Program-made: the position numbers and the translations under genes | Shown here: one piece after another, positions 1-9,688 of the stretch | Layout of the letters: every line of letters starts with the position of its first letter | Position numbering within the stretch: position 1 is the first letter of the stretch | The notes under the pieces: generated by a model | What the model was told of the DNA's origin: nothing | The model's input: only the letters and a program-made list of their open reading frames with translations | The model's database searches: none | DNA from: an uncultured Thermoguttaceae bacterium | GTDB lineage: Bacteria; Planctomycetota; Planctomycetia; Pirellulales; Thermoguttaceae | Length of the DNA: 64,000 nucleotides | Direction of reading: 5' to 3' | Assembly: GCA_938084835.1 (NCBI GenBank) | Contig: CALKER010000011.1 | Coordinates: 1-64,000 of the forward strand

Positions 1-483
1 GGGAAATTCGCCTATCGGGTGCGCTCCGAGGGGGGCCGTGAGAAGCCCGTCTTCCAAGATCCCTCTTTCACAGCCGATCAGGTCGAGTTCTCCGAAGAGT
101 TCGAGCTGCTGCCCTCCGAGACGTTGTCTTCGCCGCCGGCCTCCGTTTCGGAGCCATCTGCGGGAGGTGCCGAAATCAGCCCGGTTCCTGCCCCTGATAC
201 AAAGATACCAGCGGGGGCTACGCCGCAAGGCCAATCTGTTCCGCCCCCCCCGCCGGTTCGTCACCTCTCATGGGAGGGGACTCTGCCATACCAGCAATGG
301 ATGAACTTTTACATGAAGATTCTCACCCACTTTGCCACCGACCCGAGCTTGAAGATCTTCCTCCGCTTTGAGGTGAAGCCGGAAGGCGGCATTTCGAAAG
401 AGAAAGTAGCTGAAATCCGATTAGCGCTTGACGAGCTAGGTTTGACGTCTGAAGGCCTCGTGGCCGTTGAAAAAGAGTCCTAG
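1..483 (+). CDS. C-terminal fragment, possibly DUF499/Swt1-like AAA ATPase
   Basis: The frame is open from base 1, so this is the 3' end of a longer gene that starts outside the window; the GTG at 19 is only an internal valine. About 160 residues are visible. Residues ~15-95 are a Pro/Ser/Glu-rich low-complexity linker. The last ~65 residues form a compact end with a tryptophan-rich stretch (WEGTLPYQQWMNFYMKIL) followed by an alternating hydrophobic strand (LKIFLRFEVKPEGG) and a helix (VAEIRLALDELGL). That strand-helix ending resembles the C-terminal module of DUF499 ATPases as I remember them, but no ATP-binding motif is in view. The DUF499 assignment is inference; the partial coding status is seen directly. 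Confidence 0.5.
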   Translation, partial: GKFAYRVRSEGGREKPVFQDPSFTADQVEFSEEFELLPSETLSSPPASVSEPSAGGAEISPVPAPDTKIPAGATPQGQSVPPPPPVRHLSWEGTLPYQQWMNFYMKILTHFATDPSLKIFLRFEVKPEGGISKEKVAEIRLALDELGLTSEGLVAVEKES

Positions 484-978
484 CTTCGGTTTCGGGGCCT
501 TGATTTCAAACTTGCAGAAGAGGATCCGTCGGGCCGGACTAAAACCCGAGCCCCGGGTTTGGCATCATTTGCGGCCGACTTGCGAATCGCCCTTAGCCCA
601 AGCCTTCCCCTTGCCGACGGTGACCAAGTGCACAGTCTGTTATCCACCCGGCGACGTCCTAAGCCTTCCCCTGCCGGCGGTGATGAAGTAGTTGGGAAAC
701 GCCCCGTCGATGGCCCTTCGGCATTCCGCAGCGCCAACGGATACGCCCCTTGCCCAAGCCACCGGACAGGAGCCAAACCTCGATGCATATATCCACCTGA
801 ACACTACCGAAGGGCGCAGAAACCGGGGGCAGAAAGCGGGGCACAAGTGGGCAAAAAGTGGTGCAGAAAACTCCCGCCGCGGCTGGCAACAAAGGGAAAA
901 ATCCCCCACGCATCCCGTGCACGTGCCAGGTTGTGCTACGGAAAGCTCGACGTAAGTCATTGCTCCAAATCAACTTAG
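484..978. other. Gene-poor stretch before tRNA-Ala
   Basis: No reading frame here looks coding. It contains three degenerate copies of a GC-rich motif at about 60-61 nt spacing (listed separately). Nothing else recognisable is seen. Confidence 0.5.
601..750. repeat. Degenerate ~29-nt repeat, three copies at 60-61 nt spacing
   Basis: Copies begin at 601, 662 and about 720. The first two share AGCCTTCCCC followed by GCCG.CGGTGA and then an AAG; the third is weaker (GCATTCC ... GCCAACGGATA). The CGG core sits at 618, 678 and 738, giving exact 60-nt steps in the 3' half. The sequences between copies are unrelated. The geometry is like a short CRISPR array with ~29-nt repeats, and the G..TTCCCC.GC..GCGG.GAT pattern resembles type I-E repeats, but the copies are strongly diverged and no cas gene is visible. 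Confidence 0.35.
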
Positions 979-1051
979 TGGAGGATAGGGGATTCGAACC
1001 CCTGACCTTCTGGATGCCATCCAGACGCTCTCCCAGCTGAGCTAATCCCCC
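979..1051 (-). tRNA. tRNA-Ala (anticodon GGC)
   Basis: On the minus strand the sequence folds into a full cloverleaf. The acceptor arm GGGGGAT pairs with ATCCTCC, the D arm contains AGCTGGGA, the anticodon stem TCTGG/CCAGA closes the loop ATGGCAT, and the T arm is AGGGG-TTCGAAT-CCCCT. Loop positions 34-36 read GGC, which decodes GCC alanine. The third acceptor pair is G3-U70, the classic alanine identity element, and the discriminator base is A. The 3' CCA is not encoded (the bases after A are CTA), so it must be added after transcription. The gene stands alone with no other tRNA nearby. Confidence 0.97.
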
Positions 1052-2163
1052 AAAACCAAAGACCGATGCAGCCTCCTTCCCGTTGACTTAGGTTCGGGCC
1101 GCTCAAATCGCTCCATGTTTTATAGCATGGTACCCCTATGCGGGCAAGCCCGGCTCCAGCGCACGGAGTACAAGCGGCAAACACCATCCGAGTTTAAATC
1201 GGCCTGCGGAGTATCCCGAGCTGCTATCCCCGGCCAGTCACCCAAAAATCTCCTAAACTGCCGGTTTCACAAAATCCGCAACAAACCTACGTGATGTTCA
1301 TGCCGGATGTAAGTTTAAGCCACCTAATCGCCTCCTTGCTTATACGTAATACATGATCCGCCAAGTATTTATAGGTTTGGGATCTGCATGCCTCTTGTAG
1401 AGGTATTGCCTCCTCAGTCCCACGTTAACATTTTTTCGGGCGTCAGGCGCTTTTTCAATATCCTGTGGGTGCCTCCCGACCGGTGAAGAGAGTCTTTCCG
1501 ATCCTCCAAAAGCCAGCTAAAAATCCAAGTTTCTCGAAAGGGTTCGTACTGCATACCTCATGGTAATTGGAAGCCAAGGGAGCAGCCCCGTCCGGCACCG
1601 CGCCTAATCATTTCACACAGTGGCGGCGAACTATCCCGGCCCCTGGCACCGCTGCCAATCTCCATGCCACGTCGTTGTATGACGTAAGGTAAAAGGTAAA
1701 GTACTCCGCTTAAAGTGACCGCCGAGCCGAGGGACTCGGTTCTGTCGAAGATGCTTCGCGGATGCCTCCGGCCAATCTCGGTACCAAGCTGATATCACGC
1801 CGGCCGGATATGAGCCCATCCGATTGATTAAGACTCCAGCCGACGATAATATTCTTTGCTTGCCGGCCGAAGTGTCGGTGGGAACGTAAAGTCGGTGATA
1901 GTGCTGAGTCACAGGAACGGGAGTTTACCCCCTGTTTGTTTGTCGTAATTTCGTGGGTTTTTCCTTTGGGGGGTGTCGTGATGCTTTAGAGTTAATGACG
2001 GGGGTTAAAAAAGGGCGTTTCTTCTGGCCCCACGGTGAATTCCCCTCAGTCAGCGGATCATCAACCGCACGATTAGGGGGGATTTTTAGAGCGGAGAGTA
2101 GCAGGAAAAACGACAGCACTCGCTGGTACTGTCGCTCACAAAACCTAGGCGACGGCGGTAAGC
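1052..2163. other. Long gene-free region upstream of feoA
   Basis: No open frame with convincing coding character is seen on either strand. Small inverted repeats occur (for example CCGAG/CTCGG near 1722-1740), without a T-tract. The feoA promoter probably lies in the last few hundred bases, but I cannot point to a clear -35/-10 pair or a Fur-type palindrome. Confidence 0.4.
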
Positions 2164-2571
2164 ATGGTATTGCTCGAACATTTAAAGCCGGGGCAAAGAG
2201 GCAGAATATGTCGGGTGACGGGTCATGCCCGGGTACTTCGCCGACTGGCGGAGTATGGCGTGCAGCCTGGAGCGGAGGTAGAAATGATTCGCCCGGGGTG
2301 CGTCTCGATCATTCGCATGAACGGCGGCCGTCTCTGTTTGCGGGGATCCAATCACATCGCAATATTCGTGGTACCAGATCCGCTGGGCGAAGAGGTTTCA
2401 TGCTCGAGGGAAGGGGCTGAGCCGGGGGGTGACGAGCAAGTTTCGCCAGGGCCTAGTCGGCCGGGCCAGGCAAAGTTTCCGCGAGGGCCGGTGAGCCCGC
2501 CAGCAGATGGATGCCCGAGGTCAACAGGGTGGCCCTTTCGCTGGCGATTTCGTTGGGGGCGAAGACAGTAA
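2164..2571 (+). CDS. feoA: Ferrous iron transport protein A (FeoA, SH3-like)
   Basis: FeoA is a small cytoplasmic SH3-like protein that supports the FeoB iron permease. Residues 1-75 show the family pattern: MVLLEHLKPGQRGRI, then RVTGHARVLRRLAEYGVQPG (loss of curvature turn with LxxxGxxPG) and a final strand GGRLCLRGSNHIAIFV. FeoA proteins are usually 75-85 residues; this one runs to 135 because of a Pro/Gly/Arg-rich tail from about residue 80 that has no family counterpart and may be unstructured or partly spurious. The ATG at 2164 follows a weak GGCGG ribosome-binding sequence. feoB follows on the same strand 241 bases downstream, so joint expression for Fe(II) uptake is likely. No regulator site was found. 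Confidence 0.85.
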   Translation: MVLLEHLKPGQRGRICRVTGHARVLRRLAEYGVQPGAEVEMIRPGCVSIIRMNGGRLCLRGSNHIAIFVVPDPLGEEVSCSREGAEPGGDEQVSPGPSRPGQAKFPRGPVSPPADGCPRSTGWPFRWRFRWGRRQ

Positions 2572-2812
2572 CTTCGCCTGTGGCCCGTCACCAGAGAGGT
2601 TCTTCTCCGAGTTGGGGGCACAAATCCCGCGGCGATAGACTTATCAGCAGTTGGCGAGAAAAATTTCGCATGTTGCCCCGGGGAAAATTATCCGCGTGGA
2701 GAAACCCCGGGGGAACTTACCGCGTGGCGATCATTGCCGGAACAGAGAATCATCCTCCCCCGAAGCCACTTGGTAGGATCGGGCAGGAATTTTTCATGTG
2801 CGGAGTTGGTGC

Positions 2813-5284
2813 ATGACCGAGGAGCAGCTATCGGCTTCGACTTCAAGTAGCCGACGTCTTCTTCGCGTAGCGCTGGTGGGCAACCCAAATACTGGGAAAA
2901 CAACCCTTTTTAATGCGCTGGTGGGCCTGCGTCAGCGGGTGGGCAATTTCCCCGGAGTAACGGTCGAAAAGAAGTCGGGGCAGTTTTCGCAAGGGCCGTG
3001 GACCGTCGAGGTGGTGGATTTACCCGGGCTGGTGAGTTTGGCGGTGACCTCGGCTGACGAGTTGATCACCTTTGAAGTTCTCTGCGGGCTGCGAGCCGAT
3101 ACACCGCCACCGGATGTGGTGGTGCTTGTGGTCGATGCAAGCCATCTAGAGCGGCAGCTTTACCTGGTGGGGCAAGTTTTGGAGCTGGGCTTACCCGCCA
3201 TCTTAGTTGTTAACATGATGGACGTAGCCCAAAAGGAGGGGAAACAGCTTCGCCTGGATGAACTTGGACGTCGGCTTGGTATCCCGGTGATTGCTGCGGT
3301 GGCCCATCGGCGGCAAGGCGTGGCGGAGCTTCGCGAAATGCTCAAAAGCCTCGCCAAAGGAGAGAAGCTGCCGCCCGGAATCGACCGCAGTGTCCTGCCG
3401 CCGGTGATTGACAACGAGGTGGCCAGGCTTGAAAGCACTTTAGGCGAGCTGATTTTCGAAGTTTTTCGTCCGGGCTCAGCGGCAGCGAAAAAACGGCAGA
3501 GGGTAAGCCCGCGGGACACCCAGCACATTCCCCTGGGAAGTGGGGAGGTTGCGGGCGCGACTTTCGGTCCGGGGGATGCTTTCAAGCACAAGGAGGTGGC
3601 TGCGGCGCTGGGCGAGGTTTCGGCAGGAGGGTGGTTGGATAATTCGGTCCGCCAAAATTTTGCCCGATTTCTGCTGAGGCGATGTCTTCTTGATCCGCCG
3701 GGTGGTTTGATCACGGAAGTTCTTCTGCCGGAGCTGGATCGCCAGGTTACAGCCGAAGTATTCGCGGCTCGGGCGCGACTGTCGGCGGCGGGGATCGATC
3801 TGGCAACGGTAGAACCCGATTTTCGCTTTGCTTGGGTTCGCGAGCTTATCCGTGATGTGGTGGCTCAAGCGCCTGTGCCAACGGTCTCCTGGTCAGAGCG
3901 CATTGACCAAGTTCTGACTCATCCGTGGTGGGGAGTCCTGTTTCTTCTTGTGGCGATGCTGGTGACCTTCCAGGCTGTTTACATACTTTCCAATCCACTT
4001 GTGGATTTACTGCAGGTGGGCCTGGGGTGGTGCAGTGGGCAGCTGTCGCACGCGTTACCGCCGGGAATTTTCCGCGAATTTGTTATCGGAGGCCTACTCA
4101 GCGGGGTAGGAACTGTGTTGTCATTTGTGCCGCCAATTGCTGTGCTTTTCTTCTTCATTGGGGTATTAGAGGATTGCGGATATCTCACGCGTTCTGCCTT
4201 TGTGATGGATCGTTGGCTTGCGCCGGTTGGGTTAAGCGGCAAGTGCTTTATCCCACTGCTGACGTGTTTTTCGTGTGCTGTGCCGGGGGTCATGGCCACC
4301 CGCGTGATCGACGACCCTGGGGATCGGCTGAGGGCCATTCTTGTGGCCCCGTTGATGACCTGCTCCGCCCGGCTGCCGGTCTTTACGCTGATGAGCGCTT
4401 TGCTTGTGCCGGCGGACGCGGCCCTCTTGGGCGGTTGGATCAAATTGCAGGGAATCGCCTTGGCCAGTATGTACCTGTTGGGGATTGCAGCGGCCGGCTT
4501 GTCCGCCTGGGCCTTTAGCCGAACGATCATCCCCGGAGGAGGAGGGCTTTTCATCCTGGAACTGCCCCATTATAAGTGGCCGGATATCTCCACAGTGCTT
4601 TTCCGGGTGCTGGAGAGGCTTAAGCTATTCCTAAAGTTGGCAGGGACCATCATTCTTGGTGTTTCGGTGATTATGTGGATTTTAACCAATTTTCCAAGAA
4701 ATGAACATTTGATCACTAATGATGCGGAGGTGCAGCGGCTGACCCAGCTGGTGGAAAGGGTGGCGTCGGACAGCCCGGAATGGGAAGACTTGGTCCAAGA
4801 ACTGGAACTTGCCCGGCTTGCGGCAATCCAGCGCCATAGTTTGCTAGGGCGGTTGGGACGGGCCATTGAGCCGATCTTTTGGCCGGCCGGCTGGGACTGG
4901 CGACTCGGTTGCGCCGTGCTAGCCTCTTTTCCCGCCCGCGAAGTAGTGGTGGCCAACCTTGGGGTTCTTTTTCAACTGGCCGATGTTGGTACCGACATCC
5001 CGGAGGGTTATCTTCATCGAATCCGCGATAAGTTACTGCAGGTACGATGGGAAGGATCGGACCGCCGACTTTTCAGTTGGCCTGCTGCCCTTTCGGTGAT
5101 GGTGTTTTTCTCCCTATGTGTCCAATGTGCGTCCACGCTTGTAATCATTGGCCGGGAAACCTATTCGTGGCGATGGCCTGTGTTTGTGTTTGTTTACCTC
5201 ACACTTCTTGCTTACCTCGGTGCCGTAGTGACTTATCAGGTTGCCTCGGCTTTAGACACATGGTGGCACTATGCGAAAATATGA
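2813..5284 (+). CDS. feoB: Ferrous iron permease FeoB
   Basis: FeoB imports Fe(II) across the inner membrane using an N-terminal GTPase coupled to a polytopic permease. The 823-residue product has G1 (GNPNTGKTT, from residue 23), G3 (DLPG) and G4 (NMMD) motifs, then a helical spacer, then a membrane domain with paired Gate regions. The conserved stretch with CFSCAVPGVMATR and TCSARLPVF is typical of FeoB, as is PAREVVV in the second half. I chose the ATG at 2813 because GGAG lies seven bases upstream; a GTG at 2798 would add five residues (MRSWC) and is an alternative. Length is normal for the family. The gene follows feoA. Confidence 0.95.
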   Translation: MTEEQLSASTSSSRRLLRVALVGNPNTGKTTLFNALVGLRQRVGNFPGVTVEKKSGQFSQGPWTVEVVDLPGLVSLAVTSADELITFEVLCGLRADTPPPDVVVLVVDASHLERQLYLVGQVLELGLPAILVVNMMDVAQKEGKQLRLDELGRRLGIPVIAAVAHRRQGVAELREMLKSLAKGEKLPPGIDRSVLPPVIDNEVARLESTLGELIFEVFRPGSAAAKKRQRVSPRDTQHIPLGSGEVAGATFGPGDAFKHKEVAAALGEVSAGGWLDNSVRQNFARFLLRRCLLDPPGGLITEVLLPELDRQVTAEVFAARARLSAAGIDLATVEPDFRFAWVRELIRDVVAQAPVPTVSWSERIDQVLTHPWWGVLFLLVAMLVTFQAVYILSNPLVDLLQVGLGWCSGQLSHALPPGIFREFVIGGLLSGVGTVLSFVPPIAVLFFFIGVLEDCGYLTRSAFVMDRWLAPVGLSGKCFIPLLTCFSCAVPGVMATRVIDDPGDRLRAILVAPLMTCSARLPVFTLMSALLVPADAALLGGWIKLQGIALASMYLLGIAAAGLSAWAFSRTIIPGGGGLFILELPHYKWPDISTVLFRVLERLKLFLKLAGTIILGVSVIMWILTNFPRNEHLITNDAEVQRLTQLVERVASDSPEWEDLVQELELARLAAIQRHSLLGRLGRAIEPIFWPAGWDWRLGCAVLASFPAREVVVANLGVLFQLADVGTDIPEGYLHRIRDKLLQVRWEGSDRRLFSWPAALSVMVFFSLCVQCASTLVIIGRETYSWRWPVFVFVYLTLLAYLGAVVTYQVASALDTWWHYAKI

Positions 5285-5677
5285 GTAGAGAACCCCGCCC
5301 CGCACGTGGAGAAATAAGCAGGGGTAACTGTGGGGAAAAATCCGCACAAGTCTACTCACAGCAAATTAGGAAGCGCCGACTGCATTGAAAAGTCCCTCCT
5401 CGGGCGAAAAGCCGCCTCATTTCCGGGCCCCAATCCCGTCTTGTTGCCGACCGAGAAAGTGGCGGTCACAAAAACCCACCGCTCCAGCAGAGAAGCCTTT
5501 TTGCCATCAGCTGCTCTATGGATGAAGATGGCACCGGCCGACAGGCCTAGGTTCTTGATGCCACAGTTTAGGTGGCCAGTGCAGGTGGCAGCCGAATCGT
5601 CCAAAGGCGCGTCGCTTCAGCTCGCGCACTACTCCAAGACTTACCTGGGTCACGATCGCGAGTAACCGTGGCCTGCC
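5285..5677. other. Intergenic, convergent ends of feoB and PH protein
   Basis: This lies between two genes that point toward each other. A CTCGCG/CGCGAG inverted repeat with a long loop lies at about 5618-5660 but has no T-tract. No gene or clear terminator is seen. Confidence 0.4.
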
Positions 5678-6481
5678 TTAATCGGTAATAAGGGCACGTC
5701 GCTCGCGGATCTTTCGCCGGGCATCGTCAATTACATTAAAGGCTCGCTCGAAGTCGCGTAGTCCACGGATGACCAAAATAGGATCTGAAGGATCGGAGGA
5801 CCATATTTTCACTCGTCCCACGCCCCCGCAGAGGTAACGCTCCACGAGACTTTGCAGTTTGGCCATGTCGCGGATGACCCGCAACTCCAAGGCATCTTCC
5901 GTCCGCACAAAGATTCCATGCCGCTTAAACAATCGGTGCGGCGTTAAACGCCACACAATGCTTTTGCGATAAATCGCCACGCATATAGCCCAAATCCAGA
6001 AAAGCACCGGCACGATAAGGAAAATCGACCAATACTCCCGGGGTGGCAATTGCACGGCTTGCTCACGAAATTGAAGGAGCCCAGCGACAATCACAAACAC
6101 GATCGTCCACAGCAGGGCGGAGTACCATCGCACCCGCTTATTAAAGACAAGGATCCACAAGATCAGGGGCACTACTAAAGCCGCCGGCCAAATAACCCAC
6201 GGATTGCGCAAGGCATTAGGCAGCGGGTATTGCGTATCGGCGTAGAAAACGCCAATCACGACCATGACCAAAGTCAACAAGATCGTGCCGAACCACACGA
6301 GATTCATATCATAAAGTGAGTACCGGCCTTGCCAAATCACCTCGGGATATTCGTCACTTATGGGCTCAGCCAAGCGTTCTGCCGCTTGGCTCTGGGCTGC
6401 AACACTGTTTGGGGCACCTCCGCAAACCGGACAAATAGTCACATCTGGGCTAATTTCCATCCCGCAGATACTGCATTTCAT
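5678..6481 (-). CDS. Zinc-ribbon, four-TM, PH-domain (bPH2-like) protein
   Basis: 267 residues. The N-terminus is a zinc ribbon with CxxC pairs at C3/C6 and C17/C20. After a short linker come about four hydrophobic segments (roughly 57-79, 97-115, 120-139 and 148-168) that should span the inner membrane. The C-terminal third (SIVWRLTPHRLFKRHGIF, then VELRVIRDM-like and VGRVKIWSSDPSDP strands) matches the bacterial PH (bPH2/YdbT-type) fold, where the loop ILVIRGLRDFERAF closes the domain. PH proteins of this type are membrane-associated with poorly defined roles. The function here is unknown. The ATG at 6481 begins the CxxC domain directly, which supports the start. The gene is not in an obvious operon. 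Confidence 0.7.
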   Translation of the reverse strand: MKCSICGMEISPDVTICPVCGGAPNSVAAQSQAAERLAEPISDEYPEVIWQGRYSLYDMNLVWFGTILLTLVMVVIGVFYADTQYPLPNALRNPWVIWPAALVVPLILWILVFNKRVRWYSALLWTIVFVIVAGLLQFREQAVQLPPREYWSIFLIVPVLFWIWAICVAIYRKSIVWRLTPHRLFKRHGIFVRTEDALELRVIRDMAKLQSLVERYLCGGVGRVKIWSSDPSDPILVIRGLRDFERAFNVIDDARRKIRERRALITD

Positions 6482-7897
6482 GGTAACACCCCCGACTGTG
6501 AGTGAGCCCTGGCACCTCGAAGCTTAACTAGCCTCACGACCGAACCATGACGATTTTTCACGAAAGCTACTTTCTCCGTATTATGTGCAATATTCCCAGT
6601 CGCCCTATTTTGTCCCTGTTTCCCATATTGTTATTTTCGAAAGTCTTTTGGTTTCTCAGGTGATGCCGGCTTCTGAGTGGGCCGGCGTGGAGCGCTCCTC
6701 CGGGCACCCCGAGGATTTCTCCATAGCCCTTCCTTTAAACGACATTAAGCCCATGCTGATGCTTCGATACGCATCCGGGGGTTCGCACTGCCCGGGGAGC
6801 TGATAGCCGGGCATCAACGGTACCCCGGTGAAGCGAGCCGATAGACTCGTATCCCAATTTATTCCCTTGATGTGGTGCGTTGCAGTTAGGTGGTGCGTTA
6901 CACTCAGGCTCACACTTAGCGGCAGAAGACCGGCCCTGGTCTTCCGAGGGCAGCCGGTGCTCCCATGCCGTTGGGCAAGGGACGTTCCGATGGCGAGGTG
7001 CAATCCTCGCGCCGCGCGAATTGATCCATATCGGAAATCCGGCTTCGTTGTGTTTCAACTTGTGCGGTATGACTGAGCTTGGATTCGGCCCATTTCGCCG
7101 CCCATGCGGGTGTAATCTTTTTTTCGCGCGGGCGCCTTCCTTTGGAAGTGCCCACGCCAGGTCTCTGAATCAATCGCCGGCGCGGAGGCCCGGCCCGGGC
7201 GAGTCATCCACAAGTCCACTGGTTCTGACAAATCTTCTCGGCCAAAAAGCCACTAACAATCTGCTCCTATTCTAAACAAAAAACGGGTGGTTGCTAGTGT
7301 GAAAGTAAGATTCGCGGGAATTCGCACCCAATTTGGGTGTGAAAGGTAAAATAGGTGGATATTTGCGTTCTAGATAGCCACGTCCTGAAGGGCTAACTAA
7401 TGGCCAGTTGGTCCGCCTCAATTAGCGGTCAAGCCTAGCTCAGGTGCAGTTCGAACCAGGCCGCCCCGAACAGGAGTCTCTGTGGTTTGTGGAACCGTCG
7501 GCAACCCTCTATCGAATGCCAAATCGGATGCGTTACTTTTGTCTCCCCGTGGGGAATCCTCGGCATGGGCAACGGCCAGCTTCATTGGTGTGGGCAAGGC
7601 GCCCTGGTTTAATGAACCTGGTTAGCGAATTCCCCTCCGCGGCAAAATTTTGCTATTTGGGCCGATTGGCCCCGAGCAACACGCTTGGATGCTAATCATG
7701 GAGAATGGAGGAGTAAAAGGCGTCCCGGCCAATACCCGCGATTAGGGCGAGAAAGCAAAAGCCGGGGATCCCAAATTGACACTCAGCCGCAACGATAAAG
7801 TGGGAAGAGTCCCAAAGTCAGCCTTATTCGTCGAAGCCCACGTGTTCGCAAAGCGTTTCGGCAACAATTTCGGACCACGCCAAAGGGGGTTTATTTA
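6482..7897. other. 1.4-kb gene-free region upstream of nrdR
   Basis: No convincing coding frame on either strand. The noticeable features are a perfect dyad at 7321-7343 and a related GTGTGAAAG-TAA direct repeat just upstream (listed separately). A frame on the minus strand at 6656-7003 is open but has no recognisable protein character. Confidence 0.4.
7321..7343. promoter_or_regulatory. 23-bp near-perfect dyad, operator-like
   Basis: TTC-G-CACCCAA, a central T, then TTGGGTG-T-GAA: eleven positions pair across the centre, ten Watson-Crick plus one G-T. The loop is a single base, so this suits a dimeric DNA-binding protein better than an RNA hairpin. A partial copy of its right half (TGTGAAAGTAA) sits about 38 bases upstream of TGTGAAAGGTAA. 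The nearest gene downstream is nrdR, 555 bases away, so the target is uncertain. Confidence 0.3.
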
Positions 7898-8392
7898 ATG
7901 AAATGCCCGTTTTGCCATGTAGTCAATGACCGCGTGCTGGACTCCCGCACGTGTGAAAACGGATATGCCATTCGTCGCCGGCGGCAATGCAAAAACTGTG
8001 GCCGGCGATTCACAACTTTCGAGCGCTCCGAACCGGTTCAATTAAAGGTGATCAAGCGGGACGGGTCTCGCGAACCCTTTGACCGTACGAAGCTGAAACG
8101 CAGCCTGGAAATTGCCTGCGGCAAACGTCCCGTCAGCGACGCGAAGTTGGAACAGATTGTTTCCGAAATCGAAAATCAAATTTTTGCAACCTTCGACACC
8201 GAGGTGGAAAGCCGATACATTGGCGAGCTGGCGATGGAACATCTCCGCCGGCTAGACCAAGTCGCGTACGTGCGCTTCGCGAGTGTTTACCGCTCCTTCC
8301 AAGAGGTAAACGATTTCATCGAGGAAATCCGGCAGATTTTGGCCGATGGCTCCCCACGAACCAAGCGGACACAGCACCACAGAAAGAATTGA
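7898..8392 (+). CDS. nrdR: Transcriptional repressor NrdR
   Basis: NrdR represses ribonucleotide reductase genes in response to ATP/dATP. The 164-residue product begins with the family zinc ribbon MKCPFCHVVNDRVLDSRTCE, with the second CxxC pair in QCKNCGRRFTTFER. It continues with the ATP-cone (VIKRDGSREPFDRTKLKRSL), and the C-terminal helical part reads EVESRYIGELAMEHLRRLD...AYVRFASVYRSF as in other NrdRs. Length is slightly above the usual ~150-160 because of a basic tail (TKRTQHHRKN). The ATG at 7898 has AAGGGGG eight bases upstream. No ribonucleotide reductase gene is in the window, so it acts in trans. Confidence 0.96.
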   Translation: MKCPFCHVVNDRVLDSRTCENGYAIRRRRQCKNCGRRFTTFERSEPVQLKVIKRDGSREPFDRTKLKRSLEIACGKRPVSDAKLEQIVSEIENQIFATFDTEVESRYIGELAMEHLRRLDQVAYVRFASVYRSFQEVNDFIEEIRQILADGSPRTKRTQHHRKN

Positions 8393-8683
8393 CCAGCAAA
8401 GAAAAGCACCTTGATCTTCTGCGAATCGGGGAAAAGGGCACCAAACGCTAGAAAGAGGTTTCCGAACCCCTTGAAAGTTATCGCAATCGAAGGAAAGCCG
8501 CCTGATTTGTTGGGTCAATAAATGGGCGCGAAGCGGCGCCGAAGTTTAGAGCGCTGGCAAACTTTTCGAATTTGCCTGGCCGACAAGCCGAATAGACCTA
8601 GTTTCGCCAGCTCCACAAAGTGCCAAGCAGGGTGTCGTTCGATTTGTCAGGGCACAAGTCCGGGGCGCTGGCTGGGGACAAGT

Positions 8684-9688
8684 TCAACGATTCCGCGATA
8701 GCACGTATTCTGCCAAGGCTTTGAGACCCAAAAGCGCGGCATTTTCCGGAAGCCCGGTCAACTCGCGGATAGCCTCCTCCACGTATTGGCGAGCCCTCTG
8801 ACGGGAATAGTCCAGGGCATCCGATTGGGCAATTTCCATTCTCAAGCCATGGAGATCATCCGGGCTGGCGTGACGCAGTCGCTGCCTAAGGTCCTCCCGG
8901 ACTCCGGCGGGGGCCATCTGGAGTAAACGAATTACCGGAAGCGTGGCTTTTCGCTTCAAGAGGTCAGTTCCCAAAGACTTGCCTGCGACTTGTTCGTCTC
9001 CGGCGATGTCCAAGACATCATCGATAATTTGGAAGGCGATGCCCACTTTTCGGCCGAACCGCGACAGCGCCTGCCGGACCGGCTCCTCCGCCCGGGCGAG
9101 ATAGGCCCCCAATTCGGCGGAACAGGCGTAAAGTTCTGCGGTCTTCGCCTCGATAATCTGCAGATATTCTTCCTCCGTCAGGTCGAAGTTCCCTCGCTCG
9201 CAGATTTGACGGAGTTCTCCCTCGCACAGCTTTCTTCCGGCGCGGCTTACCAGGGAGCTAATTTCCTGATCCCGCAGTTGGGCCGCCATCTCGATGGCAA
9301 TCGTGAACAAATAGTCGCCAAGGAGAATGCTTGTCTCTGTGTCCCAACGAAAATTCACCGTCTGAAGGTGTCGCCGGTGCTGGGCACCATCGAGGACATC
9401 GTCATGGACCAATGTAGCCGTGTGGATTAATTCCACCACGGCGCCCATGAAGAAATGTTCTTGCCGCAGCTGGCCGCACACCTGCCCAGCAAGAAGCACC
9501 ACCGCAGGCCGAAGACGTTTTCCGCCCAGTTGGATGCCGTGCTCCAGCAAACGGCGAAAATGGGGCTTACCATCCAGCAAATGAAGGCGCAGTAAGTCCT
9601 CCACTTGGGCCAATCCGGCACGAATCGGTCCATAGATTTTGGCGAGAACGTCTGCATCGTTTATTGCTGTAACCCAGGGCAAGCTCAT
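8684..9688 (-). CDS. Long-chain polyprenyl diphosphate synthase
   Basis: A trans-prenyltransferase that condenses isopentenyl diphosphate with allylic primers to make the side chain of an isoprenoid quinone. The 334-residue protein has GGKRLRP (55-61), the first Asp-rich motif HDDVLD (D96, D97, D100) and the second IIDDVLD (D223, D224, D227), plus KT at 182-183 and the KxxTLP-type end of helix H. Residues just before the first motif are small (A91, T92), which in this family permits long products (heptaprenyl to decaprenyl). Exact chain length is not predictable. moaC lies 103 bases upstream on the same strand, so co-transcription is possible. Confidence 0.9.
   Translation of the reverse strand: MSLPWVTAINDADVLAKIYGPIRAGLAQVEDLLRLHLLDGKPHFRRLLEHGIQLGGKRLRPAVVLLAGQVCGQLRQEHFFMGAVVELIHTATLVHDDVLDGAQHRRHLQTVNFRWDTETSILLGDYLFTIAIEMAAQLRDQEISSLVSRAGRKLCEGELRQICERGNFDLTEEEYLQIIEAKTAELYACSAELGAYLARAEEPVRQALSRFGRKVGIAFQIIDDVLDIAGDEQVAGKSLGTDLLKRKATLPVIRLLQMAPAGVREDLRQRLRHASPDDLHGLRMEIAQSDALDYSRQRARQYVEEAIRELTGLPENAALLGLKALAEYVLSRNR

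Noticed and set aside
6656-7003. 115-codon minus-strand frame upstream of the PH-domain gene
   Set aside because: No domain, no start signal, and its composition looks like translated non-coding DNA.
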